Below, one piece after another: positions 7,773-16,310 of a stretch of DNA of 39,632 bases. The notes below the pieces were generated by a model that searched no databases, was not told where the DNA came from, and saw only the letters and a list, made by a program, of their open reading frames with translations. Where the stretch lies: contig JAFAOS010000336.1 in assembly GCA_019247515.1 (NCBI GenBank), positions 1 to 39,632 of the forward strand. Reading direction: 5' to 3'. The position numbers were made by a program, and so were the translations under genes. Within the stretch, counting starts at the first letter, position 1; every line of letters begins with the position of its first letter. Source of the DNA: Chloroflexota bacterium (GTDB lineage: Bacteria > Chloroflexota > UBA6077 > CF-72).

Positions 7773-9368
7773 TGTGGGGCCGCCGCCCGCGGGGGGTCTG
7801 GTGGTCTTCATGAACGCCGCGGGGATGATCGCCAGCAGGGTGATCACGGCGGTCAGGCGGAACACGTCGTCGAAGCCCATCGCCGCGGCGGAAACCGATA
7901 CCTCTCGGGCGGCGAGCATCATGCCCATGCTGTGCGCCTGAAGCGTGCTCAGGCCGTGCGCCAGGCCCCACTGCTCGGCGCTGGACATCAACTGCTGAAG
8001 CGGCAGGTTGTCCGGTGTCACCGTCTGGGCCAGCGTGGCCGTGTGGAACGTCTGACGCACCTGCAGCACGGTGACCACGATCGCGGTGCCGAACGCACCA
8101 AAGACCTGGCGCATCACGTTGCTCATCGACGACGCGCGGCTCATCAGGGGCAGCGGCACCGCGTTCAGGCCCGCGGTCATCGACGGCATCATCACCAGCC
8201 CCATCGCGCACCCGCGCGCGGCCAGCCAGAACCGAATGGTCATATCCGAGGTGGTCAGGTCCAGTCGCCCGAACTGCCAGGTGGTGATCGCCAGCAGCGG
8301 CAAGCCAGTCAGGATCACGGCGCGCGCGCCGATCCGGTCCACCAGCCGACCGACCAGCGGCATCGCGACCGTCATCGGCAGCACCTGGAAAATCAGGATC
8401 AGACCCGTCTCAGCCGCGCCGAGCCCGCGAAGGTTCTGCAGAAACAGCGGCAAAAGCAGCATGCCACCGAACATGCCGATGGTCAGGACGAACGTCACCA
8501 GCGAAGACAGGGTGAAAATCGGAATCTTGAACAGGCGCAGCTCGAGCAGCGGATGCTTGTCGGTCAGCTCCACCCACACCCACGCGGCCAGCGCGATGAT
8601 GCCAATGGCGAAGCGCAGCAGGATGGACGGGCTCGTCCAACCGTCGGTTGCCGCGTCGGACAGGCCCAGCAGAATGGCGCTGAAGCCAACCGCCGACAGG
8701 AGGAAGCCGCGCAGGTCGAACTGGAGGCCGGGCACGTGCTCCGTCTCACGCAGCATGGCGAACCCCAGGAACAGCCCCAGGATGCCGACCGGCACGTTGA
8801 GCGTGAAGATCACCCGCCAGTCGATGTACTCGACCAGGTAGCCGCCGAGCGTTGGCCCGAGCACCGGTGCCAGCATCAGCGGCAGGCCGAAGAAGCCCAT
8901 CATCGTGTTGCGTCGGTGGGGCGGGACGACCTGGAACAGCATCGTCATGCCCAGCGGTGTCATCATCCCGCCGCCCAGGCCCTGGATCACGCGGAACACC
9001 ACCAGGCTGGTGTTGTTCCAGGCCAGGCCGCAGAGGAGCGAGCCGGCGGTGAACAGCCCCATGGTGATCAGGTACAGCCGCTTGGTGCCGAACGTGTCGG
9101 ACAGGTAACCAGTCGCCGGCATGATGACGGCCAGCGCCAGCATGTAGCTGGTCACCACCAGCTGAGTTTCGTGGACACCCACGCCAAAGACCGTGGTAAT
9201 CCTCGGCAACGCGATGTTGACCACGGTCTGGTCGAGCATGACCATGAACGTGCCGACGACGGCGCAGATCAGCACCTGCCACTGGTAGTCGAGGCCGTGA
9301 AGGAGGCCTCGAACTCCCAGACGGGGCAGCGCTGGAACCGCGGAGATCGGCGGATTGGCAGCAGCCAT
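7758..9368 (-). CDS. DHA2-family MFS multidrug exporter (EmrB/QacA type)
   Basis: Proton-driven drug exporter in the cytoplasmic membrane, 536 residues, the usual length of 14-segment DHA2 proteins. Family motifs: MLDQTVVNIALPRI in segment 1, YLSDTFGTKRLYL in the 2-3 loop, RVIQGLGGGMMTPLGM, and motif C as APVLGPTLGGYLVEYIDWRVIF. It is the last gene of a marR - lipoprotein adaptor - HlyD adaptor - exporter operon, as in emrRAB. A 44-base gap with three AGCTC repeats (9381-9397) separates it from emrA. The drug specificity cannot be read from sequence. Confidence 0.92.
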   Translation of the reverse strand: MAAANPPISAVPALPRLGVRGLLHGLDYQWQVLICAVVGTFMVMLDQTVVNIALPRITTVFGVGVHETQLVVTSYMLALAVIMPATGYLSDTFGTKRLYLITMGLFTAGSLLCGLAWNNTSLVVFRVIQGLGGGMMTPLGMTMLFQVVPPHRRNTMMGFFGLPLMLAPVLGPTLGGYLVEYIDWRVIFTLNVPVGILGLFLGFAMLRETEHVPGLQFDLRGFLLSAVGFSAILLGLSDAATDGWTSPSILLRFAIGIIALAAWVWVELTDKHPLLELRLFKIPIFTLSSLVTFVLTIGMFGGMLLLPLFLQNLRGLGAAETGLILIFQVLPMTVAMPLVGRLVDRIGARAVILTGLPLLAITTWQFGRLDLTTSDMTIRFWLAARGCAMGLVMMPSMTAGLNAVPLPLMSRASSMSNVMRQVFGAFGTAIVVTVLQVRQTFHTATLAQTVTPDNLPLQQLMSSAEQWGLAHGLSTLQAHSMGMMLAAREVSVSAAAMGFDDVFRLTAVITLLAIIPAAFMKTTRPPAGGGPTLIAD

Positions 9369-9412
9369 CAGGTTTTCTTAGCTCAGCTCAGCTCAGTGTC
9401 CGCGCGAGCGTA

Positions 9413-10303
9413 TCAGTCGGCCGTGCGGATTTTCACCTCGACATTGGCCCCGAGCAGCATCGGCTGGTCGCCCAGGTGGACCGCGATACGCACGGGCACC
9501 AGCTGGGTGACTTTGGTGAAGTTGCCCGACGTGTTGTTCGTCGGCAGCATCGAAAAAGTATTCTGGGTCGCCGGCGTCACTGCTTCGACTTTGCCCTGAA
9601 CGTCGGCGCCGAGCGCGTCGACGTGCACGGTGACGGGCTGGCCCACCTTGATGCGGTTGAAGTCCGTCTCGTCGATGTTGGCGTTGACCCACAACTGGGA
9701 TGGATCGACAATGGCGATGATCTCCTGGCCCGCGGACACCGTGGCGCCAACCGCCACCGGCACGGCGATCACCACGCCATCAACCGGCGCCTGGATGTCC
9801 ACGTGGGTATCGCCCGCGCCCAGGAAGCCCATCTTTGGCTGCCCGTTCTGGCCGACGCCAACCTGTGACGGCAGCGCCACCGAGGCCACCACGTCGCCGC
9901 GATGTACCTGATCGCCGATGTTCGGCACGATCGTATCGACGCGGCCGGCGTTCACCGAACCGACCTGAATCGGCTGGCCACTGAGCTGGGCGTTGTCGGT
10001 CGACACGTACATTTGACTGTCTTGCCAGAAGTTGAAGCCGACGAACGCGGCGACGATGATGATCACCGCCAGCACCGGCAGCAGGACGCGTCTGGAAAAA
10101 AGACTCCGCCGGCGCCCGCGCGCGGGCACTTCGGGCAGCGCTTCGGGCGGAGCGCTCGTCGTGGGCGCGGCCGGACGGCCCATGCCGTCGGCCGGGGGCG
10201 CGCTGGGGGCGGTGACTGAAGCGCCGTCGCCCGGTGGGGCGCTCACCGCGGCGGGATCGTCTGCAACGGGCCGCCGCTGCGGACCCTGAACCTGGACACT
10301 CAT
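9413..10303 (-). CDS. HlyD/EmrA-type membrane fusion protein
   Basis: Periplasmic-adaptor-type protein of 296 residues that partners the DHA2 exporter. Order: a Pro/Ala-rich cytoplasmic stretch (1-60), basic residues, one membrane span (about 73-91), then biotinyl-lipoyl-like halves (SAQ-type NAQLSGQPIQVGSVNAGRV and DIQAPVDGVVIAVPVAVGATV) and the EmrA-like C-terminus with FSMLPTNNTSGNFTKVTQLVPVRI. The coiled-coil hairpin usual between the lipoyl halves is replaced by a short Gly-rich linker (VGVGQNGQPKMGFLGAGDTH), so it is a hairpin-less adaptor. Its start overlaps the preceding stop as TAATG. Confidence 0.87.
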   Translation of the reverse strand: MSVQVQGPQRRPVADDPAAVSAPPGDGASVTAPSAPPADGMGRPAAPTTSAPPEALPEVPARGRRRSLFSRRVLLPVLAVIIIVAAFVGFNFWQDSQMYVSTDNAQLSGQPIQVGSVNAGRVDTIVPNIGDQVHRGDVVASVALPSQVGVGQNGQPKMGFLGAGDTHVDIQAPVDGVVIAVPVAVGATVSAGQEIIAIVDPSQLWVNANIDETDFNRIKVGQPVTVHVDALGADVQGKVEAVTPATQNTFSMLPTNNTSGNFTKVTQLVPVRIAVHLGDQPMLLGANVEVKIRTAD

Positions 10304-12783
10304 TACTGGACTCCAATTGGGGCGAGGGCTGTCTGCGTCTGCATCTGGGGTGCAACCACATCGCCGTTGTTCAAGCCACCGGTGTTGCCGACGGCCACAA
10401 CCTGGCCATCGGACAGGCCGCTGCTGATCTGGACAACACTGGGATTGACCAGGCCAAGCTGCACGATGGTGTGGTGCGCAACGCCACCATCCAGCGTGAC
10501 CACAGTCGCCTGACTGTTGGGTGCAGGCGTTCCGAGGATAGCTTGCGTCGGCACCAGCAGCGCATCGGACTGCGATCCGATGATGATGCTGACCTGCGCC
10601 AGCATGCCTGGCTTCAGCTTGCCCGCGTCGTCCTTGGGTTGAATAAGCACGGTCGCCGTTCGCGTCTTCTGATCAACGCCGGGTGCGACCGTGGTCACCG
10701 TCCCGGTAAACGTCTGGTCCGGATAGGCCGGCACCTGAATGGATACCGACTGACCCTGGGATACATGACCGAGCGACCCTTCGTCCACATTGATGGCCAC
10801 CTGTAGCGTCGGCGGGATCAGAGTGACGATCGACGACGTCGGCCCGACCAGCTCGCCTGGGGATGCCTGGCGGTCGAACACGAGGCCGTCGATCGGCGCG
10901 ACGATCTCGGTTTCCTGCACCCCCAATTGCGCCTGGGCGACGGCGGCCTGCGCCTGATTCACGCTCGCCTGCGCCGACTGCAAGTCCTGATCCGTGTACG
11001 GGTTCTCTCGGGCTCGCAGCGTGGCGACCGCCTGGTCCACCACGTACTGCTGCTGCTGGATATCGAAGGCGGTAAAGGGCTGCTTGGCCTTTAGCACCTG
11101 CTGCTGCGCCTGGTTGACCACCGCGCGCTGCGCCTCGATGTCTTGCTGGGTAGATGGCTGCTGCGCCAGCGCCACCTGTTGCTGCGCCTGGGTAATCGCG
11201 TCCTGAGCCTGCTGTACGTCGGTGTCCTGCGGACCGGCGACGATCTGGTTCAGGTGAGCTTGATCGGACGCCAGCTTCTCGCGGGCCGCGATCACCTGCT
11301 CGTACGCCGCTTTGAGCTGCGCGTCCTGGGTGCCGCTCTGGGCAGCCGCCAGACGCGCCTGGGCCACGTTCAGGTTGTCCTGGTCGGCGGTCAGCTGGCT
11401 CCGCGCCTGATCGCGCGCCGCCTGAAGCTGCGCCCGCTGCGCCTGGACACCGCCGTTCTTGACCGCGTTCAGGCGCGCCCCGGTCGCCTTCACCAGCGCC
11501 TGGGCACTCACCACCTGCGCCTGCTCGGCGGCCTGACTCGCCGGCGCGCCGCCGCGCTGCAAAAGATCGAGTTGACCCTGGGCCGCCTCGATGGCCGCGT
11601 CGCCAGCCTGCACGGCGGCATCCGCGGCAGACTTCGCAACACCGCACGCGGTGCCATTCGCCGAGGCGGTGATGGTTGTGATCGTGCCGGTGATCCCGCC
11701 ACCCACGCCGGCGCGCTCGTTGACGTTCTGCCCGACTGGTACGGGCGCGCACGCACCGGCGACGTTCTGCTCGAGCGCCGTCTGATTCGCTTCCGCGGCA
11801 GCCTTCTGTGCCTGGGCCTGGGCCACGGCGGCCTGCGCCTGGGCCACGGTGGCCTGGGGCGGGTTGTTGGACTGGTTGAGCGCGGCCTGCGAGGCGGTGA
11901 GCTGGGCCTGCGCCTGGTCGTACGCGGTTTGTGCTTGCTGGACGTCCGCGGCCGCGGAGCTCGTCTGGCTGTCCAACGCCGTCTGCGCCGAGCTGGCGGC
12001 CGTCTTCGCCGCGTCGACCTGCGCCGTGAGCGCGTCGACCTGCCCCTGCAGCGCCTGCAGATCGGCGGCATTCGTGCCTCCGAGCGCGGCATACGCCGCC
12101 TCGGCGGCGGTTACCGCTGCCTGGCTCGAGTTCACCGCGCTGACAGCGGCCTGGCGCACGTCGTCCGTCGGACCGTTCTGCAGCCCCTGGAGCTTCTGCT
12201 GTGCGGCATCGACGGCGGCCTGCGCCGCGACGACCGACTCTGGTCGCCCGCCGGTGAGCATCAGATTCAGCTTGGCCTGCTGGGCGGACAGCGCCGCGTC
12301 GGCGGCGGCAACGTCTTCTGGTCGGCCCTGGGCGGCCATCGAGTTCAGCTTGGTCTGCTGCTGTGCCAGCGCGTCCTGGGCCGCCTGCACGTCATCCGCG
12401 CGTCCCCCAGCTTGAACCGTCGCCAGCTTGGCTTGCGCCGCGGCGAGGTTGGCCTGCGCCTGCTGGACGGCGATCTCGGGCGAGTCCTGTTCGAGCTGCG
12501 CCAGCACGTCGCCGACGTGGACCGGCGAGCCGATGTCCACGAACATCTGCTCGATACGTCCTGACGCTTTTGGCAGCACGTTGATCTGATTCCTGGCCTG
12601 CACGCTGCCGCTGTAGGTCAGCGTCTGCTGGATGTCGCCGCGCTGCGCGGTGGTCGCGGGCACCGGGACCGCGGGCGACTGTGTGGCCGTCGAGCGGCCC
12701 GGGATGGACAACGGAGCGCAGCCTGCCACTACCAGCAGCCCCGAGGCCGCCACGGGCAGGACCAGCGTTTTGAGGTAGTTCAC
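10303..12783 (-). CDS. Giant lipoprotein RND/MacA-type adaptor with a ~500-residue helical region
   Basis: Extracytoplasmic efflux adaptor of 826 residues; typical adaptors have 350-450. A lipobox LVVAGC places the lipidated Cys at residue 22. The first lipoyl half is at about 60-100 (GRIEQMFVDIGSPVHVGDVLAQLE) and the second at 625-655 (EIVAPIDGLVFDRQASPGELV), followed by beta-barrel and membrane-proximal domains. Between them, 101-620 is an Ala/Gln-rich helix. Breaks recur about every 26 residues on the ascending side (126, 152, 178, 203: GGRxDDV type) and on the descending side (516, 542, 568, 594). The middle (341-382) is a Gly/Thr-rich non-helical insert with two cysteines, C344 and C380. 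The gene overlaps marR by 4 bases. Confidence 0.88.
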   Translation of the reverse strand: MNYLKTLVLPVAASGLLVVAGCAPLSIPGRSTATQSPAVPVPATTAQRGDIQQTLTYSGSVQARNQINVLPKASGRIEQMFVDIGSPVHVGDVLAQLEQDSPEIAVQQAQANLAAAQAKLATVQAGGRADDVQAAQDALAQQQTKLNSMAAQGRPEDVAAADAALSAQQAKLNLMLTGGRPESVVAAQAAVDAAQQKLQGLQNGPTDDVRQAAVSAVNSSQAAVTAAEAAYAALGGTNAADLQALQGQVDALTAQVDAAKTAASSAQTALDSQTSSAAADVQQAQTAYDQAQAQLTASQAALNQSNNPPQATVAQAQAAVAQAQAQKAAAEANQTALEQNVAGACAPVPVGQNVNERAGVGGGITGTITTITASANGTACGVAKSAADAAVQAGDAAIEAAQGQLDLLQRGGAPASQAAEQAQVVSAQALVKATGARLNAVKNGGVQAQRAQLQAARDQARSQLTADQDNLNVAQARLAAAQSGTQDAQLKAAYEQVIAAREKLASDQAHLNQIVAGPQDTDVQQAQDAITQAQQQVALAQQPSTQQDIEAQRAVVNQAQQQVLKAKQPFTAFDIQQQQYVVDQAVATLRARENPYTDQDLQSAQASVNQAQAAVAQAQLGVQETEIVAPIDGLVFDRQASPGELVGPTSSIVTLIPPTLQVAINVDEGSLGHVSQGQSVSIQVPAYPDQTFTGTVTTVAPGVDQKTRTATVLIQPKDDAGKLKPGMLAQVSIIIGSQSDALLVPTQAILGTPAPNSQATVVTLDGGVAHHTIVQLGLVNPSVVQISSGLSDGQVVAVGNTGGLNNGDVVAPQMQTQTALAPIGVQ

Positions 12784-13253
12784 GCGACGACCTCCGAGCG
12801 GCCGTTAGCGGCTTCCAGCCGCGCTACGGCTCCGAGCAGATACTGAAAGGCGGTTTCCACCAGCCGCAGCTGATCGGGCTCGAGCTGCGACAGAATCGCG
12901 GTGACCACCTCATTGCGATATTCGATGAGCTCGTCCACGAGCTCGGCGCCAGCCACGGTCGGCAACACGCGGGTGATGCGTCGGTCGCGCGGGTCCTCGC
13001 GACGCGTCACCAGCTGTTGCTCGGCCAAACGATCGACGATGCCGGTGATCGTGGACAGGCCGACGCCGAGATTGCTGGCGATCTGGCCACTGGTCGCGCC
13101 CTCGTTTTTGGTGACGTAGATCAGCGCTTTGAGCTGCGGCATCGTGAGGTCGACGCGGAGCCAGGCACGGTCACGGCTGGGATTGAAGCCATGCACGAGC
13201 GCTTCGGAGCAGGAGAGAATGCGATGGATGCGTTGCGCGCGGTCGTCGTCCAT
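12780..13253 (-). CDS. MarR-family transcriptional regulator
   Basis: Winged-helix dimeric regulator of 157 residues. The DNA-binding part is MPQLKALIYVTKNEGATSGQIASNLGVGLSTITGIVDRLAEQQLVTRREDPRDRRITRVLPT, with the family DxRDRR wing. The C-terminal helices would complete the dimer interface. It is the first gene of the efflux operon, so it probably represses its own operon and responds to exported compounds. An AACTATT/AATAGTT palindrome just downstream of the proposed promoter is a good operator candidate. Confidence 0.93.
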   Translation of the reverse strand: MDDDRAQRIHRILSCSEALVHGFNPSRDRAWLRVDLTMPQLKALIYVTKNEGATSGQIASNLGVGLSTITGIVDRLAEQQLVTRREDPRDRRITRVLPTVAGAELVDELIEYRNEVVTAILSQLEPDQLRLVETAFQYLLGAVARLEAANGRSEVVA

Positions 13254-13281
13254 GACCGAGAGGGACCCTCCCCACGGCCAG

Positions 13282-13306
13282 AACTATTTGGCCGAGGTCA
13301 ATAGTT
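13282..13306. promoter_or_regulatory. Candidate MarR operator (7-bp inverted repeat, 11-bp spacer)
   Basis: AACTATT (13282-13288) and AATAGTT (13300-13306) are perfect inverted repeats separated by 11 bases, centred 41 bases before the marR start and just downstream of the proposed transcription start. AT-rich arms in high-GC surroundings and this position fit a MarR roadblock site. No binding evidence. Confidence 0.6.
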
Positions 13307-13318
13307 TGATTGGGACGA

Positions 13319-13347
13319 AATATACACCGCAGTGAAGAGTTGCGCAA
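13319..13347 (-). promoter_or_regulatory. Predicted sigma-70-type promoter of the marR efflux operon
   Basis: On the minus strand: -35 TTGCGC (13347-13342), 17-base spacer, -10 TATATT (13324-13319). Transcription would start near 13311, giving a leader of about 58 bases that contains the palindrome. The 10-base palindrome GTTGCGCAAC overlaps the -35. Confidence 0.6.
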
Positions 13348-13369
13348 CCGATTCGCAACCTGCGCGTTC

Positions 13370-13382
13370 GACGTGACACGTC
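13370..13382. promoter_or_regulatory. Palindrome GACGTGACACGTC
   Basis: Six-base arms GACGTG/CACGTC around one base, 22 bases upstream of the marR -35. It could be a second regulator site or be accidental. Binding partner unknown. Confidence 0.3.
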
Positions 13383-13435
13383 AGGAAAGTCTTGGGAGGG
13401 GCAGGGGCTGTCCCGGCAGGTCGGCGGCGAGTGCG

Positions 13436-13939
13436 CTAGCGCAGGATGATGGTCTGCGTCTCGCCGTCGCGCCGGATCGTCATGCTGGTCGGCTGGCCGG
13501 GCGACCGCCTGGCGGCAATCTGCTCGAGGTCAGCCACGCTTGCGATGGCGCGCCCCGAGAGCTCGATAATCGTGTCGCCGCTCTGGATGCCCGCGCGTTC
13601 GCCTGGCGAACCCTCGCGCACGCCGCCGACGTACACGCCCGGCCCGTCCTTCGCGTCGGCGACTTTCAGGCCCAGGCCGCCGCCGCGACGGTGCCGCGCG
13701 GCCATCCTCTGCAGCCGCGGCATGTCGAAGCCAACGATAGCTTCCTGCTCGTCGGCGATGACCGGCACACCCATTTGCCGCGTGCGCTGGACCATGTCGC
13801 GGGCAGCCACCTGATCGACCGATACGTCGCGCTCGTCGAAGGGGACGCCCTCTTTGCGAAGGAACTCCTTCGCCCGGGAACACCACGGTCAAGTGGGTGT
13901 CGAGTAGACGGTGACTGCAGGCGCAGCAGATTGGGTCAT
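13436..13939 (-). CDS. Candidate selenocysteine-containing glutaredoxin-PDZ protein (UGA at codon 17)
   Basis: Reading from ATG 13939 gives an N-terminal glutaredoxin domain: VTVYSTPT, then TGA (13891-13889), then PWCSRAKEFLRKEGVPF, with cis-Pro in GVPVI (P59) and GFD at 70-72. A PDZ domain follows (about 88-167: GLGLKVAD...REGSPGERAGIQSGDTIIELSGRAI). The TGA replaces the first Cys of the usual TPTCPWC active site, giving UPWC if selenocysteine is inserted. There is no other interruption in 168 codons. A 7-bp hairpin with an AGUU loop lies 22 nt after the TGA. The ATG overlaps the hemL stop as ATGA, making this the last gene of the heme operon. Alternatives: a TGC-to-TGA mutation or sequence error. 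If TGA acts as a stop, only a 16-residue peptide is made, unless translation restarts downstream. Confidence 0.7.
13856..13891 (-). promoter_or_regulatory. Putative bacterial SECIS element with its UGA codon
   Basis: After UGA (13891-13889) come 15 bases, then GCGAAGG, loop AGUU, CCUUCGC: a perfect 7-bp stem at 13873-13856. The loop starts 23 nt after UGA and has G in its second position. As I remember the criteria, bacterial SECIS loops lie about 16-37 nt after UGA and carry a G among the first two loop bases. A lower CCC/GGG pairing across an internal loop may extend it. Confidence 0.55.
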
Positions 13940-15257
13940 GGCTCGTCGCCGACAAGTGTAACTTCGGCGAAGGCGGCGGAGGCGGCATTAAGCGTGGCGT
14001 CCACGTCGGCCTCGCTATGCGCCAGCGAGACGAAGCCCGCCTCGAATTGCGAGGGCGCGAGGTAGACGCCGCGGTCGAGTAGCGCGTGGAAGAAGCGAGC
14101 GTAGCGTCGGGTGTCCGCGCGCTTCGCCGACGCGTAGTCGGTCACCGGTTGGTCGGTGAAAAAGCCCGTGAACATCGAGCCGACCCGGTTGGAGGAGTAC
14201 GCGACTCCCGCCGACCGCGCGGCTTCGCCGAGCCCATCGACCAGGCGTGCGGCGAGGCGTTCCAGGTGGTCGTACACGCCGGGTTCAGTCAGCAAGCGCA
14301 CGGTCGCCAGCCCGGCGGCCATCGCGAGCGGGTTTCCCGAAAGCGTGCCTGCCTGGTAGACGGGGCCGAGCGGCGAAACCTGCTGCATGATCTCGGCTCG
14401 GCCGCCGTAGGCGCCCACGGGTAGTCCGCCGCCGACGATCTTGCCCAGGCAGGTCAGGTCCGGCCGAATGCCGAAGCGCTGCTGCGCGCCGCCGGGCGCG
14501 ACGCGGAAGCCGGTAATGACCTCGTCGAAGATCAGCAGCGTGCCGTGCTCGCGGGTCATCTCGCGCAGGTGCTCGAGGAAACCTGGCGCGGGCGGCACGA
14601 CGCCCATGTTGCCGGCGACTGGCTCGACGATGACCGCGGCGATCTGGCCTGGGTGCGCCTGGAGCGCGTCTCTGACCGCGACGACGTCGTTATAGGGAAC
14701 CGAGAGCGTCTCGCGCGCAGCGGCAGACGGCACGCCAGGTGAGTCGGGCTGTCCGAGGGTCAGCGGACCGGAGCCGGCCTGGACGAGGAGGCCGTCGGCG
14801 TGTCCGTGGTAGCCGCCGTCGAATTTCAAGATCAGGTCGCGGCGGGTGAAAGCTCTCGCCAGGCGTAGAGCGGTCATGGTCGCCTCGGTGCCGGAGTTGA
14901 CGAACCGCAGGAGGTCGATGGTGGGAAAGGCTTGCTTGATGAAGACGGCGAGGTCGACTTCGGCCTGGGTGGGGGCGCCGTAGCTGGTGCCGCGTGTGGT
15001 GGCGTCCTGGATGGCGGCGACCACGCCCGGGTGCGCATGGCCGGCGATCAGCGGGCCCCAGGACGCCAGGTAGTCGATGTAGCGCTGGTCGTCCACGTCC
15101 CAGACGCAGGCGCCGTGACCGCGGGCGATGAAACGCGGCGTGCCGCCGACGGCTTTGAAAGCGCGCACGGGCGAATCGACGCCGCCGGGCAGGTGGCGCT
15201 GGGCTTCGGCAAACAGCATCTCGGAGCGCGCGGTCCCCAGTGGCGGGTCGCGAGTCA

Positions 15258-15258
<1 letters not shown>
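13936..15258 (-). CDS. hemL: Glutamate-1-semialdehyde 2,1-aminomutase
   Basis: PLP enzyme converting glutamate-1-semialdehyde to 5-aminolevulinate, step 2 of the C5 pathway. It has 440 residues. Motifs: GGVDSPVRAF near the N-terminus, NSGTEATMTALRLAR (PLP phosphate site), FDEVITGFRV, and the Schiff-base lysine K273 in CLGKIVGGGLPVGAYGG. The start is GTG 15258, sharing one base with the hemB stop (TAGTG), which gives nine more residues than many homologues. The stop overlaps the glutaredoxin start as ATGA. Confidence 0.97.
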
Positions 15259-16307
<1,049 letters not shown>

Positions 16308-16310
16308 CGT

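Noticed and set aside
7932..9599. Long open frame on the plus strand opposite the DHA2 exporter
   Set aside because: It mirrors the exporter codon by codon, is rich in His, Arg and Gln, and has no recognisable domain. It is an antisense shadow of high-GC coding DNA.
13257..13275. GAGGGACCCTCCCC near the marR start as another copy of the dispersed repeat
   Set aside because: Only short GC-run similarity; the CCAGAGGGG core is missing.
13530..13988. Alternative minus-strand frame over the glutaredoxin that avoids the TGA
   Set aside because: The translation has no glutaredoxin or PDZ features after the first residues. A simple frameshift does not explain the TGA because the original frame continues correctly after it.
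13310..14065. Plus-strand frame across the marR promoter and glutaredoxin gene
   Set aside because: Low-complexity antisense frame; the minus strand encodes a clear glutaredoxin-PDZ protein.
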